Source of the DNA: Streptomyces sp. NRRL B-1347
Lineage (GTDB): Bacteria; Actinomycetota; Actinomycetes; Streptomycetales; Streptomycetaceae
Assembly (NCBI RefSeq): GCF_000720325.1
Contig: NZ_JOJM01000010.1
Span: 1-64,000, forward strand
Length of the DNA: 64,000 nt
Direction: 5' to 3'
This document shows positions 1-9,247 of this stretch, in pieces. The notes under the pieces are model-generated. The model ran no database searches and had not been told where the DNA came from. It worked only from the letters and a program-made list of their open reading frames with translations. A program made the translations under genes and the position numbers. Each line of letters starts with the position of its first letter. The stretch's first letter is position 1.

Positions 1-1
1 C

Positions 2-502
2 GCCAAGCTCACCCTCAACCCCGCCATCGCGCACGGCCTCGCGCACGAGGTCGGCTCGATCGAGACCGGCAAGCTCGCCGACATCGTGCTGTGGCGGCCT
101 GAGTTCTTCGGCGCCAAACCGCAGCTGGTCATCAAGAACGGCTTCCCCGCCTACGGGGTCACAGGCGATCCGAACGCCGCCACCGACACCTGCGAGCCGT
201 TGGTCCTGGGCCCGCTGTTCGGCGCCCACGGAGCCGCGCCCGCCGAGCTCTCCGTAGCTTTCGTCAGCCGTGCCGCCGTCGAAGCCGGGTCGTTCGGCTC
301 GCCACTCGGCACCCTGCGTACCCGGCGCAGGCGCGTGGCCGTCCGGGGGACCCGCGGTATCGGTCCGGCCGACATGCTCCACAACGCCCGCCTCGGGCAG
401 GTGGACGTCGATCCGCGCAGCGGCCTCGTGACGCTCGACGGCGAGCCGATGCGCTCCGAGCCGGCCCACGAGGTCTCGCTGAACCGTCTGTACTTCCTCT
501 GA
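2..502 (+). CDS. ureC: Urease subunit alpha, C-terminal part
   Basis: This is the last 166 residues of the catalytic urease subunit, which hydrolyses urea to ammonia and carbamate at a dinickel site. The open frame enters from the window edge, so the nickel-binding metallohydrolase core lies upstream and is not visible. Visible family signatures are NPAIAHG, VGSIETGKLADIVLW, the PQLVIKNG strand and the conserved C-terminal end SLNRLYFL, so the C-terminus is intact. The other urease genes should lie to the left. A urease next to guanidine-group deiminases suggests a nitrogen-scavenging neighbourhood. The family call is firm; whether this is the only urease of the genome cannot be judged. Confidence 0.95.
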   Translation, partial: AKLTLNPAIAHGLAHEVGSIETGKLADIVLWRPEFFGAKPQLVIKNGFPAYGVTGDPNAATDTCEPLVLGPLFGAHGAAPAELSVAFVSRAAVEAGSFGSPLGTLRTRRRRVAVRGTRGIGPADMLHNARLGQVDVDPRSGLVTLDGEPMRSEPAHEVSLNRLYFL

Positions 503-560
503 CGCCGCCCCGCTGCCCCTGACACTGCCTCATTGCCCCTGACGCCGCCCCGCTGGCTCG
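501..560. repeat. Three 20-bp tandem units overlapping the ureC stop
   Basis: Units start at 501, 521 and 541. The first and third share GACGCCGCCCCGCTG; the middle one is diverged but keeps the 20-bp register (GACACTGCCT...). The array begins inside the ureC stop codon. No hairpin is obvious, so it looks like slippage or duplication rather than a terminator. Confidence 0.75.
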
Positions 561-585
561 ATTTGTGAAAGACCTGCCCTGTCTC

Positions 586-614
586 TTGACTGAATTTTCA
601 GTCGGGAGCAGGAT
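586..614 (+). promoter_or_regulatory. Promoter with palindromic operator, site 1
   Basis: A -35 TTGACT at 586-591 and a -10 CAGGAT at 609-614 are separated by 17 bp. The 16-bp palindrome GACTGAA-TT-TTCAGTC (588-603) overlaps the -35, the usual place for a TetR-type repressor. It drives the deiminase gene at 707. The same module occurs at 10545-10573 and 10648-10676. Confidence 0.85.
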
Positions 615-706
615 GCTGCTCACACCGTGTACCCGTCCCGCGCCTCAGCCCGGCTGAGGCAGCCTCCACCGACCGGTACTTCTGGCGAAACGAAGAGAGA
701 TCCGTG

Positions 707-1720
707 ATGACTGCATTCCGTATGCCCGCCGAATGGTCCGAGCACGAGGGGTGCCTGATGGCCTGGCCCGTCCGTGAGGACCTGTGGGGCGGTGTGCTGG
801 ACGACGCCAAGGAGGAGTACGCGAACGTCGCCCGCGCGATCGCCGGGTTCGAGCCGGTGACCATGGTCGCGCCGCCCGGCCACGGCGAGGAGGCCCGGAC
901 GCGGTGCGGCGACGAGGTCACCGTCGTGGAACTGGCGCAGGACGACTCGTGGTTCCGTGACTCCGCCCCGCTCTTCGTGCTCGACGGCGACGGCAACCGC
1001 GCCGGGGTGGACTTCCGCTTCAACGCCTGGGGCCGCAAACACCACCCGTACGACTCCGACGACCGCGTGAGCGCCCTGCTGCTGGAGCACCTCGGCGTCG
1101 AGCGCATCGCCTCCGACATGATCCTCGAAGGTGGGGCGATCACCGTCGACGGCGAGGGCACGCTGATCACCACGGAACAGTGCCTGCTCCACCCCAACCG
1201 GAACCCGGGGCTGAACCGGGACGAGATCGAAAGCGAGCTGAAGTCCCAGCTCGGCGTCGACAAGGTCGTCTGGCTTCCGTACGGCGGTCTGCTGGACACG
1301 GAGACCGACGGCCACGTCGACGGCGTCTGCGCCTTCGCCGCTCCCGGCCGGGTCGTCGTCTCCCTGCCCGACGACCCCGACCACCCCGACTACGCCCGGA
1401 TGCGCGCCAACCGCGCGGTCCTCGCGGCCACCACGGACGCCCACGGCCGGGCGTTCGAGATCATCGACATCCCGCAGACCGCCTTCGTCGACATGCCCGA
1501 GGGCGAGGTCGAGGTGTCCTACCTGAACTACTACGTGGCCAACGGCGGCGTCGTCGTCCCGCTGGCCGGGGTGCCTCAGGACGACGAGGCCCTCACGGTC
1601 ATCGCCGCGGCGTACCCCGGCCGCAAGGTCGTCGGCGTGCGGGCCCCCGCGATCGCGTTCGGCGGTGGCGGAGTCCACTGCATCACGCAGCAGATCCCGG
1701 CGGCGCCCGCCACTGCCTGA
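707..1720 (+). CDS. aguA: Agmatine deiminase family protein (cytoplasmic)
   Basis: A guanidino-group-modifying enzyme of the peptidylarginine deiminase (PPAD-type) family. Members of the agmatine deiminase branch convert agmatine to N-carbamoylputrescine and ammonia. All catalytic blocks are present: WFRD (substrate Asp), GHVD (His/Asp pair) and the C-terminal nucleophile motif GGGGVHCITQQ. There is no signal peptide, so it should act in the cytoplasm. GTG at 704 is possible, but ATG at 707 sits better behind the GAGAG ribosome site at 695-699. It is first in a run with a peptide-type ABC importer and lies under the palindromic promoter at 586-614. No N-carbamoylputrescine amidase (aguB) is nearby, so the true substrate is open. 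Confidence 0.85.
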   Translation: MTAFRMPAEWSEHEGCLMAWPVREDLWGGVLDDAKEEYANVARAIAGFEPVTMVAPPGHGEEARTRCGDEVTVVELAQDDSWFRDSAPLFVLDGDGNRAGVDFRFNAWGRKHHPYDSDDRVSALLLEHLGVERIASDMILEGGAITVDGEGTLITTEQCLLHPNRNPGLNRDEIESELKSQLGVDKVVWLPYGGLLDTETDGHVDGVCAFAAPGRVVVSLPDDPDHPDYARMRANRAVLAATTDAHGRAFEIIDIPQTAFVDMPEGEVEVSYLNYYVANGGVVVPLAGVPQDDEALTVIAAAYPGRKVVGVRAPAIAFGGGGVHCITQQIPAAPATA

Positions 1721-1789
1721 ATCGAGTACGGATTGCTCCCGGCAGGCCCCAGCGGCCCGCCGGCCCCGCCCCGGAATGAGAGCGCGACG

Positions 1790-3448
1790 ATGACCACATC
1801 CCAGCTCCCCCGCAGGGGACGCCCTCCCGGCAGGCGCGGTCGGACGGCCATGACGACGGCTGCCCTGACCTGCCTCACCGCCCTCGCGGCCTGCTCCGGC
1901 CCGCCCAAGGACTCCGGCACCGGCACCGAGTTCAAGCTCTCAGCCACCACGCCCAGAGCCCGTGGCGAGGTCGACTCGTTCACCTGGGCCGTCTACGCGG
2001 AACCGGCGACCCTCGACTACACGGCGGCGTTCGACTACCCGCAGAACACGATCCTTTCCAACGTGTGCGAGAGCCTGATGCGCTGGACACCGGGGCTCAC
2101 CATGGAGCCGGGTCTGGCGAAGAAGGCGTCGAACCCGAACCCCAAGACCTGGGTCTACGACCTGCGCCCGGGGGTGCGGTTCCACGACGGCAAGGAGATG
2201 ACGGCCGACGACGTGGTCTACAGCCTCGGCCGCCAGCAGGACCCGAAGAACGCCGCGGCCTGGGCCCAGGTCTTCCAGAACGTCGCCGCCGTACGGAAGA
2301 CCGGACCCCTGCAGGTCACCGTCAGACTGAAGAAGCCCGACTCCCAGTTTCCGCAGTACATGGCGACCGCCGCCGGTGTGGTGGCTTCCAGGTCCGGTGT
2401 CGGAGCGGCAGGCGAGGACTACGGCACCACCGGTGGCCTGGCCTGCACCGGGCCGTTCGAGCTCGGTGCCTGGAACAAGGGTCAGTCGATCCAGCTCGAC
2501 CGCTTCGACGGCTACTGGGGGAGGAAGGCCAAGTCCAAGAAGGCCGTGTTCCGGATCCTGACCGACCCGTCCGCACGTACCAACGCCATGCTCAGCGGGG
2601 AGGCCGACGGCGGCTATCTGATCCCCACCGAGAGCTACGGCCGGCTGCGCGGGAGCGGCGTGGGCTCACTGCGCTTCGGCGAGGGCCTGACCACGGTCAA
2701 CGTCAACGTCACCAACATGCGGGGTCCGCTCGGCGACGTCCGGGTACGCCGTGCGCTGTCCCTGGCCATGGACCGCTCCGGGTTCGTCAAGGCCGGTCTC
2801 GGCGGCGCGGGCACCAGCACCAGCTCCATCACCCCTCGGGCCGTCTGGGCCGGAGCCTCGGAACCGACCCGGAAGACTGCCCTTGGCGCGCTGCCGCCCG
2901 CGAAGCGGGACATCGCGAAGGCCAAGGCGCTGATCGAGGAGGCCGGTGCCACCGGCAAGACCCTCACCGTGGCCACCAGTCCCATCGGTCAGGACGTCTC
3001 CCTCCTGGCCACCGTGGTTCAGGCGGCCGGTACCCAGATCGGCCTGAACGTCCGCCTCAAGACCATCGCTCCGAACGCCTTCACCGCTCTGTTCACCGAC
3101 CCCGAGGCACGTGAGGGCATCGACCTGTTCCCGTACACCTCGTACCACAACATCAGTGACCCGCTGGACCTGCTGGCGAACTTCAGGACGGGCGCCTACC
3201 TGAACTTCGCCGGATACAGCGACCGGGGCTACGACCGGCTCGTCGACCGGGCCACCGCCGTCTACCAGCGGGAACAGCGGATGGAGATCGAGGCGAAGCT
3301 GCAGAAGCAGGCTTCCGAGAACGTGCTGTGGATACCGGTCGCCGAGTGGCCCACCTCGGTCTTCCTCAACAACAGGATCACCGGCGCCCCCACGACCATC
3401 TCTTACATGTACTACCCGTGGGCCGCCGATGTGGGGGCCGCGAAGTGA
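1790..3448 (+). CDS. ABC transporter substrate-binding lipoprotein, family 5
   Basis: Extracellular solute-binding protein of the dipeptide/oligopeptide/nickel type (SBP_bac_5), 552 residues. The N-terminus is a lipoprotein signal: Arg-rich start, hydrophobic stretch and lipobox LAAC around residue 36, so it should be tethered outside the membrane. The pattern AEPATLDY...LSNVCESLMRW...VYDLRPGVRFHDGKEMTADDV is the typical family N-terminal lobe. The ATG at 1790 is chosen because it directly precedes the signal peptide; an earlier in-frame start at 1733 would add a Pro-rich leader. The stop overlaps the permease start, making a five-gene transporter operon. Ligand is unknown; the context suggests guanidino compounds or arginine-containing peptides. 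Confidence 0.88.
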   Translation: MTTSQLPRRGRPPGRRGRTAMTTAALTCLTALAACSGPPKDSGTGTEFKLSATTPRARGEVDSFTWAVYAEPATLDYTAAFDYPQNTILSNVCESLMRWTPGLTMEPGLAKKASNPNPKTWVYDLRPGVRFHDGKEMTADDVVYSLGRQQDPKNAAAWAQVFQNVAAVRKTGPLQVTVRLKKPDSQFPQYMATAAGVVASRSGVGAAGEDYGTTGGLACTGPFELGAWNKGQSIQLDRFDGYWGRKAKSKKAVFRILTDPSARTNAMLSGEADGGYLIPTESYGRLRGSGVGSLRFGEGLTTVNVNVTNMRGPLGDVRVRRALSLAMDRSGFVKAGLGGAGTSTSSITPRAVWAGASEPTRKTALGALPPAKRDIAKAKALIEEAGATGKTLTVATSPIGQDVSLLATVVQAAGTQIGLNVRLKTIAPNAFTALFTDPEAREGIDLFPYTSYHNISDPLDLLANFRTGAYLNFAGYSDRGYDRLVDRATAVYQREQRMEIEAKLQKQASENVLWIPVAEWPTSVFLNNRITGAPTTISYMYYPWAADVGAAK

Positions 3449-4404
3449 ACTTCATGAGATTCGCCGTACGGCGGCTGGTGGAGATGGCGGCCACTCTGCT
3501 CGGCGCGTCGTTCGCGGTGTTCGCCGCCGTGTACCTGGCGCCGGGCAACCCGGCCAGCTTCCTGCTCTCGGGACGTTCGGCCTCGCCGGAGTCCCTCGCC
3601 GCGGTCAAGGCCCAGTACCACCTGGACGACCCGTTCCTCGTCCGGTACGCGCGCTGGCTCGGTGACATCGTGCAGGGAGACTTCGGGCGCTCCATCACCT
3701 ACCGCACCGACGTCTCACGGTTGTTGGCCGACCGCCTCCCCACCACGCTGCTGCTCGTCGGGATGGCACTGGTCGTGGTCGCGGTGGTCGGCCTGGCGCT
3801 GGGATGGATCGCCGCCGTGCGCGGCGGTGGCACCGATGCCACCATCCTGGTCGGCACCACGCTCGCCGTCGGGACTCCGTCCTTCGTCGCCGCCGTACTG
3901 CTCCAGGGCCTGTTCGCCGTGGAGCTGGGGTGGTTCCCCAGCAGCGGCGCAGGCGACGGCTTCGGCGACAGACTCTGGCACCTGACGCTTCCCGCGATCG
4001 CCCTCGCGCTCTATCTGATCGGCATGCTCGCCCGGGTGACCCGCTCCACCATGCTCGAAGCCCTCGACAGCGAGCACGTCACCGTCGCCCGCAGCCGCGG
4101 CGTCCCCGAACGACACGTCATCCGCCGCCACGTCTTCCGCAACTCCCTGGGGACGGTCCTCACCACCGGCGGGCTGATCGTCTCCACCCTCCTGATCTGC
4201 ACGATCCTCGTGGAGACCGCCTTCAGCATCGGCGGCGTCGGCCAGCTCCTGGAACTCTCCACCACGACCAAGGACTTCCCGACCGTCCAGGCCGTCTCCC
4301 TGATCATCGTCGCTCTCTTCATGACCGTGAACCTGATCGTCGACCTGCTGCTGCCCCTGGTCGACCCGCGGATCGCGCTCGGAACGAGGAGTACCTCGGT
4401 ATGA
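3445..4404 (+). CDS. ABC transporter permease, DppB type
   Basis: First inner-membrane permease of the importer, 319 residues, with the N-terminal FAVRRLVEMAATLLGASFAVF helix, about six membrane helices and the EAA-type loop (ARSRGVPERHVIRRHVFRNSL) that contacts the ATPases. The GTG at 3445 overlaps the preceding TGA (GTGA) and has GGGGG at 3433-3437 at good spacing; ATG at 3454 is an alternative. It ends in ATGA overlap with the next permease. Expected partners are the DppC-like permease and the two ATPases downstream. Confidence 0.9.
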   Translation: MNFMRFAVRRLVEMAATLLGASFAVFAAVYLAPGNPASFLLSGRSASPESLAAVKAQYHLDDPFLVRYARWLGDIVQGDFGRSITYRTDVSRLLADRLPTTLLLVGMALVVVAVVGLALGWIAAVRGGGTDATILVGTTLAVGTPSFVAAVLLQGLFAVELGWFPSSGAGDGFGDRLWHLTLPAIALALYLIGMLARVTRSTMLEALDSEHVTVARSRGVPERHVIRRHVFRNSLGTVLTTGGLIVSTLLICTILVETAFSIGGVGQLLELSTTTKDFPTVQAVSLIIVALFMTVNLIVDLLLPLVDPRIALGTRSTSV

Positions 4405-5255
4405 CCGCCGTCCTGACCCGCCGCCCCGGACTGTCCAGGATCCGCACCGCCCGGTCTCCGCTGCATCTGATCTGTGTCGTCTTCGTCGCCCTGGTCACCA
4501 CTGCCGCGCTCCTCGCGTCGTGGGTGGCGCCCTACGACCCCAACGCGATCGACCTCGGCAACGCGATGGCCGGTCCTTCCGCGGAGCACTGGCTCGGAGC
4601 CGACACCGCCGGGCGCGACACCCTCTCCCGGCTCCTTCTCGGCGCCCGCACCTCGCTGTTGGGGCCGCTCGGGGTCGTGGTCTTCGCCACGGTCGCCGGA
4701 GTCGCGGTCGGGATGGCGGCGGGCTGGAGAGGGGGCTGGCTCGACTCGGTCCTGTCACGCGGCACCGAGCTGGTCTTCGCGTTCCCCGGGATGCTCCTGG
4801 CGATCCTGATCATCTCGGTCTACGGAGAAGGGCTGCTCGCCCCCGTCGTCGCCCTCTCCATCGCCTACCTGCCGTACGTCAGCAGGCTCACCCGCTCCCT
4901 CGTCCTGGCCGAACGCGAACGCCCCTACGTCAGCGCCTACCAGGTCCAAGGCCATTCGGGGCTCCAGATCTGCCTGCGCCACATCCTGCCCAACATCGCC
5001 CCCGTCGTCCTCGCCCAGTCCACCATCAACTTCGGATACGCCCTCATGGACCTCGCCGGCCTGTCCTTCCTCGGCCTCGGGATCCCCGCGCTCACCCCGG
5101 ACTGGGGCCGCATGGTCTTCGACGGCCAGACCGCCGTCCAGCACGGCTACCCGCTGTCGGCGATCCTGCCCTGCGTGTTCATCGTGCTGACCGTCGTCGC
5201 CTTCAACGTGGTGGGAGAGCGCTGGGCCGACCGCGTCGCCAGGAGGACCCCATGA
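4401..5255 (+). CDS. ABC transporter permease, DppC type
   Basis: Second permease, 284 residues. It has the family hallmark after the first helix (APYDPNAIDLG...HWLGADTAGRDTLSRLLLGARTSL), then about five helices and a cytoplasmic coupling loop (YQVQGHSGLQICLRHILPNI). The ATG at 4401 lies inside the preceding stop (ATGA), and its own stop overlaps the first ATPase start, so translation is coupled along the operon. Known members form a heterodimer with the DppB-type permease. Confidence 0.92.
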   Translation: MTAVLTRRPGLSRIRTARSPLHLICVVFVALVTTAALLASWVAPYDPNAIDLGNAMAGPSAEHWLGADTAGRDTLSRLLLGARTSLLGPLGVVVFATVAGVAVGMAAGWRGGWLDSVLSRGTELVFAFPGMLLAILIISVYGEGLLAPVVALSIAYLPYVSRLTRSLVLAERERPYVSAYQVQGHSGLQICLRHILPNIAPVVLAQSTINFGYALMDLAGLSFLGLGIPALTPDWGRMVFDGQTAVQHGYPLSAILPCVFIVLTVVAFNVVGERWADRVARRTP

Positions 5256-6256
5256 GTTCGGTGGACCCCATCACATCCACGCGCACACTCGACATCCAAG
5301 GACTGCGGATCACCCTGCCCGGCACCGCCCGGCCGGTCCTCGACGGCGTCGACCTCCATGTCGCCGCAGGCGAGACCGTCGCCCTCGTGGGGGAGTCCGG
5401 GTCCGGCAAGACCCTCACCTCGCGCAGCGCCCTGAACCTGCTGCCGCCCGGCGCCACCGTCGAGGGCGCCGTCCGCGTGGGAGGCCAGGACGTGCTCACC
5501 ATGGACGCCGACCAGTTGCGCGCCCTGCGCACCAGCACGGTGGCCATGATCTTCCAGGACCCCCGCGCCGCCCTCAACCCACTGCGTCGCATCGGTGACT
5601 TCCTCGTCGAGAGCGTGACCCTGAGCGGGAGCACGAGCCGCTCGGACGCCACCGCTAGGGCTGTCGAACTCCTCAAGGCCGTCGGCCTGGGTGCCTCCGC
5701 GCTGCACAAGTACCCCGGTCAGGTCTCCGGGGGAATGCTGCAGCGCGTCATGATCGCGGCCGCCCTCATGGGAGACCCGGCCCTCCTGCTCGCCGACGAA
5801 CCGACCACCGCGCTCGACGTCACCACCCAGGCCGAGGTCATCGCCCTGCTGGCCGAACTCCGCGAACGCTTCGGCACCGGTCTGCTCTTCGTCACGCACG
5901 ACCTTGGCCTCGCCGCCGCCATCAGCGACCGCGTCTACGTCATGTACGCCGGGCGGATCGTGGAGAGCGGCCCCGGGCAAGCCCTCTTCGCGCAGCCGCG
6001 ACACCCCTACACCACGGCGTTGCTCGCCTCCACTCCACGTCTGGAAGCCCCGGTGGGGAGGCTTGCCGCCATCGAGGGCCAGCCCCCCGACCTGCGGCAG
6101 GAGTTGAACGGCTGTCCGTTCGCCGCCCGCTGCCCCCTGGCCACGGAGGTGTGCGACGTGCAGGCCCCCGAGCCGCTGCAAGCACCGGCCCTGCCGAGCC
6201 ACCAGGCCGCCTGCCATCACACCGGCCGTCTCGAAGGAAGGCCCGTCGATGCCTGA
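5252..6256 (+). CDS. Oligopeptide ABC transporter ATPase, DppD type
   Basis: Cytoplasmic ATPase, 334 residues. Walker A GESGSGKT, Q-loop FQDPRAALNPL, signature VSGGMLQRV (a slight variant of LSGGQ), Walker B LLLADEPTTALD and switch His (THDLG) are all visible. The C-terminus has the oligo/dipeptide extension with Cys residues (CPFAARCPLATEVC), a feature of OppD/DppD proteins that often bind an iron-sulfur cluster. The start overlaps the previous stop (ATGA) and the end overlaps the second ATPase by 8 bp. Confidence 0.92.
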   Translation: MSSVDPITSTRTLDIQGLRITLPGTARPVLDGVDLHVAAGETVALVGESGSGKTLTSRSALNLLPPGATVEGAVRVGGQDVLTMDADQLRALRTSTVAMIFQDPRAALNPLRRIGDFLVESVTLSGSTSRSDATARAVELLKAVGLGASALHKYPGQVSGGMLQRVMIAAALMGDPALLLADEPTTALDVTTQAEVIALLAELRERFGTGLLFVTHDLGLAAAISDRVYVMYAGRIVESGPGQALFAQPRHPYTTALLASTPRLEAPVGRLAAIEGQPPDLRQELNGCPFAARCPLATEVCDVQAPEPLQAPALPSHQAACHHTGRLEGRPVDA

Positions 6257-7046
6257 GCACGTACTGGAAGCCACCGGTCTCCACCGCGCCTTCGGTGACG
6301 TCCACGCCGTCGAAGACGTCTCCTTCGCCCTCCCCGAAGGCGGCTCTCTGGGCATCGTCGGTGAATCCGGGTCCGGCAAGACCACCACCGCCCGGATCGT
6401 CGTCGGCCTGGAACAGGCCGACGCGGGAGACGTGCTCGTACGCGGCCGGGTCCGCGGCGCGCCAGGCCGCGGCCGGGCCCGGCGCCTGGCCAGGGCCCGC
6501 GAGGTCCAGATGGTCTTCCAGGACCCGTACCTCTCCCTCGACCCCCGGACCGGCGTCGCGGACGTACTGCGCGAGACCCTGCGCCTGCACTTCCCCGGCA
6601 CCGACCACGACCGGCGCGTCCGCGAACTCCTGGACCAGGTCGGCCTGGGCACCCGCGCGGCCGAGGCACGCCCGCGGCAGCTCTCCGGCGGCCAGCGGCA
6701 GCGGGTCGCCATCGCCCGGGCCCTCGCCGTGGAACCAGCCGTCCTCGTCCTCGACGAGGCGGTCGCCGCGCTCGACGTCTCCGTCCAGGCGCAGATCCTC
6801 AACCTGCTCGCCGACATCCGTCAGGACACCGGGATCGGCTACCTGTTCATCACCCACGACCTCGGCGTGGTCCGGTGCGTCACCGACGAGGTCCTCGTCA
6901 TGCGCCGGGGCCGCGTCGTCGAGGCGGGGCCCACGGCCGAGGTGCTCGGCGCACCGCAGCACCCCTACACACGGCTCCTGCTGGAGTCCGTGCCCCGGCC
7001 CGGCTGGGACCCCGAGGCGATCGCCGCCGCCCGCCGGTCACTCTGA
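6249..7046 (+). CDS. Oligopeptide ABC transporter ATPase, DppF type
   Basis: Second ATPase, 265 residues, with Walker A GESGSGKTT, Q-loop FQDPYLSLDP, signature LSGGQRQRV, Walker B VLVLDEAVAALD and switch His in THDLGV. It is shorter than the usual 320-350 residues of OppF/DppF because it lacks the Cys-rich C-terminal extension that its partner keeps. It closes the importer operon; the next gene starts 127 bp later with its own strong ribosome site. Confidence 0.9.
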   Translation: MPEHVLEATGLHRAFGDVHAVEDVSFALPEGGSLGIVGESGSGKTTTARIVVGLEQADAGDVLVRGRVRGAPGRGRARRLARAREVQMVFQDPYLSLDPRTGVADVLRETLRLHFPGTDHDRRVRELLDQVGLGTRAAEARPRQLSGGQRQRVAIARALAVEPAVLVLDEAVAALDVSVQAQILNLLADIRQDTGIGYLFITHDLGVVRCVTDEVLVMRRGRVVEAGPTAEVLGAPQHPYTRLLLESVPRPGWDPEAIAAARRSL

Positions 7047-7173
7047 CGGACCCGGGGCGACTCCACGGCCCCGCGGTGGTGTGGATGCGCATGCCCTGCG
7101 GTGAGCGGGCGTCTCCGTGCCCCCGGCCGCCAACGAACCCACTGCGAAACCCAGTTGACACAGGAGGTCCACC

Positions 7174-8319
7174 ATGAACGATCACACCACAGGCCGCCAC
7201 GCACGCCGGGGCCTGAACCGGCGAGGTTTCCTCGCGGCGGCCGGGCTGACCGCCGTCGGCACCGCCGTCGCGACGACCGTCCAGGCCTCGGCCGGGTCCG
7301 CCGGGGCCGCGAGCGCCTTCAGGGCCCCGGCCGAGGAGGTCCGGCACACCCGTACGTGGATGGCCTGGCCGGACCGCACCGCGATCTGGGGTCGGGACCT
7401 GAGCGGAGTCCAGGCCGACATCGCCCTGATCGCCCGCACGATCGCGAAGTACGAACCGGTCGTCATGTGCGCCAACTCCGCCGGCGCCGCCAAGGCCCGC
7501 TCGATGTGCGGCTCCACGGTCACCGTCATCAGCTCCATCCTCGTCGACGACTGCTGGATGCGTGACACAGGACCCGTGTTCCGTACCGACGGCTCCGGCG
7601 GCCTGGACGCCGTGGGCCTCAACTTCAACGGCTGGGGCGACAAGCAGGCGCACGCCAGGGACGCCCTCGTCGCCGAGCGGATCGCCGCCTACGCGGGCGT
7701 GAAGTTCACCTCCGCCGATCTGGTCGGCGAGGGCGGCGCCATCGAACAGGACGGCGCCGGGACCCTGATGGCCACCCGCAGCAGTCTGCTGAACAGCAAC
7801 CGCAACCCCGGGATGTCGCAGAGCGCGCTGGAGACGGCGATGTGCGACGCGTACGGCGCCACCAAGGTCATCTGGTTCGACGGCGTCAAGGGCCAGGACA
7901 TCACCGACGACCACGTCGACGCCACGTCCCGCTTCCTGCGCCCCGGCGAGGCGCTCGTCCAGATGCCCCTCGCTTCGGACAACGACGCGTTCGCGAAGGA
8001 CGCGCGCCAGCAGTACCAGATCCTGTCCACGTCCAAGACGGCCACCGGCACGGCGATGACGGTGGCGAAGCTCCAGGGCCCCGACTACGACAAGATCCGC
8101 TCCACCAACCGGAACTTCCTCGCCTCCTACGCCAACTACTACCTGTGCAACGGCGCCGTCATCTGCGCCCACTTCGGCGACACGGCGGCGGACCGGGCCG
8201 CGAAGGCGACCCTGGCCCGCCTCCACCCGGATCGCGTCGTCGAACAGCTCAACATCGACAGCCTCGGCACCGGAGGCGGCGGAATCCACTGCGTCACCCA
8301 GCAGCAGCCCGCCGCCTGA
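7174..8319 (+). CDS. Agmatine deiminase family protein, Tat-exported
   Basis: Second deiminase paralogue, 381 residues. It begins with a twin-arginine signal (NRRGFLAAAGLTAVGTAVA), so the folded enzyme should be exported. Catalytic blocks are intact: DCWMRDTGP, DDHVD and GGGGIHCVTQQ. A consensus AGGAGG ribosome site precedes ATG 7174. Known agmatine deiminases are cytoplasmic, so an exported copy may act on extracellular guanidino compounds or on protein/peptide arginines like secreted PPAD; this is inference. It lies just after the importer genes and converges with the DUF4436-like gene. Confidence 0.85.
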   Translation: MNDHTTGRHARRGLNRRGFLAAAGLTAVGTAVATTVQASAGSAGAASAFRAPAEEVRHTRTWMAWPDRTAIWGRDLSGVQADIALIARTIAKYEPVVMCANSAGAAKARSMCGSTVTVISSILVDDCWMRDTGPVFRTDGSGGLDAVGLNFNGWGDKQAHARDALVAERIAAYAGVKFTSADLVGEGGAIEQDGAGTLMATRSSLLNSNRNPGMSQSALETAMCDAYGATKVIWFDGVKGQDITDDHVDATSRFLRPGEALVQMPLASDNDAFAKDARQQYQILSTSKTATGTAMTVAKLQGPDYDKIRSTNRNFLASYANYYLCNGAVICAHFGDTAADRAAKATLARLHPDRVVEQLNIDSLGTGGGGIHCVTQQQPAA

Positions 8320-8340
8320 CCGCGGCAGTCCCCGGGGCTG

Positions 8341-9213
8341 TCATGGTGATTCCGGGGGCGCTCCGGACGGGTGGGTCTCCGCCCGCATCCCCATGACGGC
8401 CACGGTGATGATGCAGAACGCGATGAGCGTCTCCGCCCAGAGGAAGGCCACGTAGTCGAGGAGCGAGCCGATCGGCGGTGCGCCCGGTGCGGTGTTGCGA
8501 AAGGCCGCGAGGGCGAAGAGCGTGGCAGCCATCCAGCCGAGGGCGGGCCAGGTCAGCCCCTTGCGGCGGCTGAGCAGGAACCACGCGCCGATGAGTACGG
8601 CGAGGGCGAGCGCCCACATGGCGGCCATCATGAACACGGCAAAGATGAGGACGCTGGTGGAGCGCGCGAGGTCGACGTCGAACACCGCGATGCCGTCCGT
8701 CTCGAACGCGTCGACCGTGGCCGCGAACAGCGCGTCGCTGTTGGAGAGCGTCATGCGGACGGGCACCGCCTCGCCGCCCTGCACGGCACCGAACTCGAGC
8801 GTCGCGTAGTAGGCGTCGAGCGGGTAGTCCGTGATCGACCCCGCCGTCAGGGTGACGGGGACGTCCACGCTCGCGATCCGGCTGTGGGCGGGGAAGGTGA
8901 GATCGCCGCGGACCGAGGGCGAGGTCTGCAGCGTGAGGGTCTCGGCGGGGGAGATGCCGCCCGCCTCCGCCAGGCTTCCGCGCGGGGTGACCAGGACGCG
9001 CAGGACCAGCTCACGGGCCGCCGCGTCGACCCGCTGGACCGATGCCGCGATGTCCACCCGGTCGGGAACCGAAGCGCCCGCGCGGTAGCGGGTGTCCAGG
9101 TCCTGCCGCTCACCGACCTGGAGCCAGACGCCGATGGCTGCGGCGGCCGCGACGGCGAGCAGCACCAGCCCCGCGGTCAGGAGCCGGCCGCGGGACAGGG
9201 GGAGTCGGCGCAT
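8341..9213 (-). CDS. DUF4436-like membrane protein
   Basis: A 290-residue membrane protein of unknown function. One N-terminal helix (LLTAGLVLLAVAAAAAIGVWL) is followed by an extracytoplasmic beta-rich part of about 130 residues containing DYPLDAYYA, then three or four closely spaced helices at the C-terminus. This layout and the DYPxDxY motif resemble DUF4436 proteins of actinobacteria. ATG 9213 is chosen; GTG 9222 or 9219 are alternatives because no clear ribosome site decides. It lies 34 bp after the lipoprotein deiminase on the same strand and is probably co-transcribed with it. Confidence 0.55.
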   Translation of the reverse strand: MRRLPLSRGRLLTAGLVLLAVAAAAAIGVWLQVGERQDLDTRYRAGASVPDRVDIAASVQRVDAAARELVLRVLVTPRGSLAEAGGISPAETLTLQTSPSVRGDLTFPAHSRIASVDVPVTLTAGSITDYPLDAYYATLEFGAVQGGEAVPVRMTLSNSDALFAATVDAFETDGIAVFDVDLARSTSVLIFAVFMMAAMWALALAVLIGAWFLLSRRKGLTWPALGWMAATLFALAAFRNTAPGAPPIGSLLDYVAFLWAETLIAFCIITVAVMGMRAETHPSGAPPESP

Positions 9214-9247
9214 CGTGACCACAGCCGTTCCGTGGGGTGGGTCGGGG

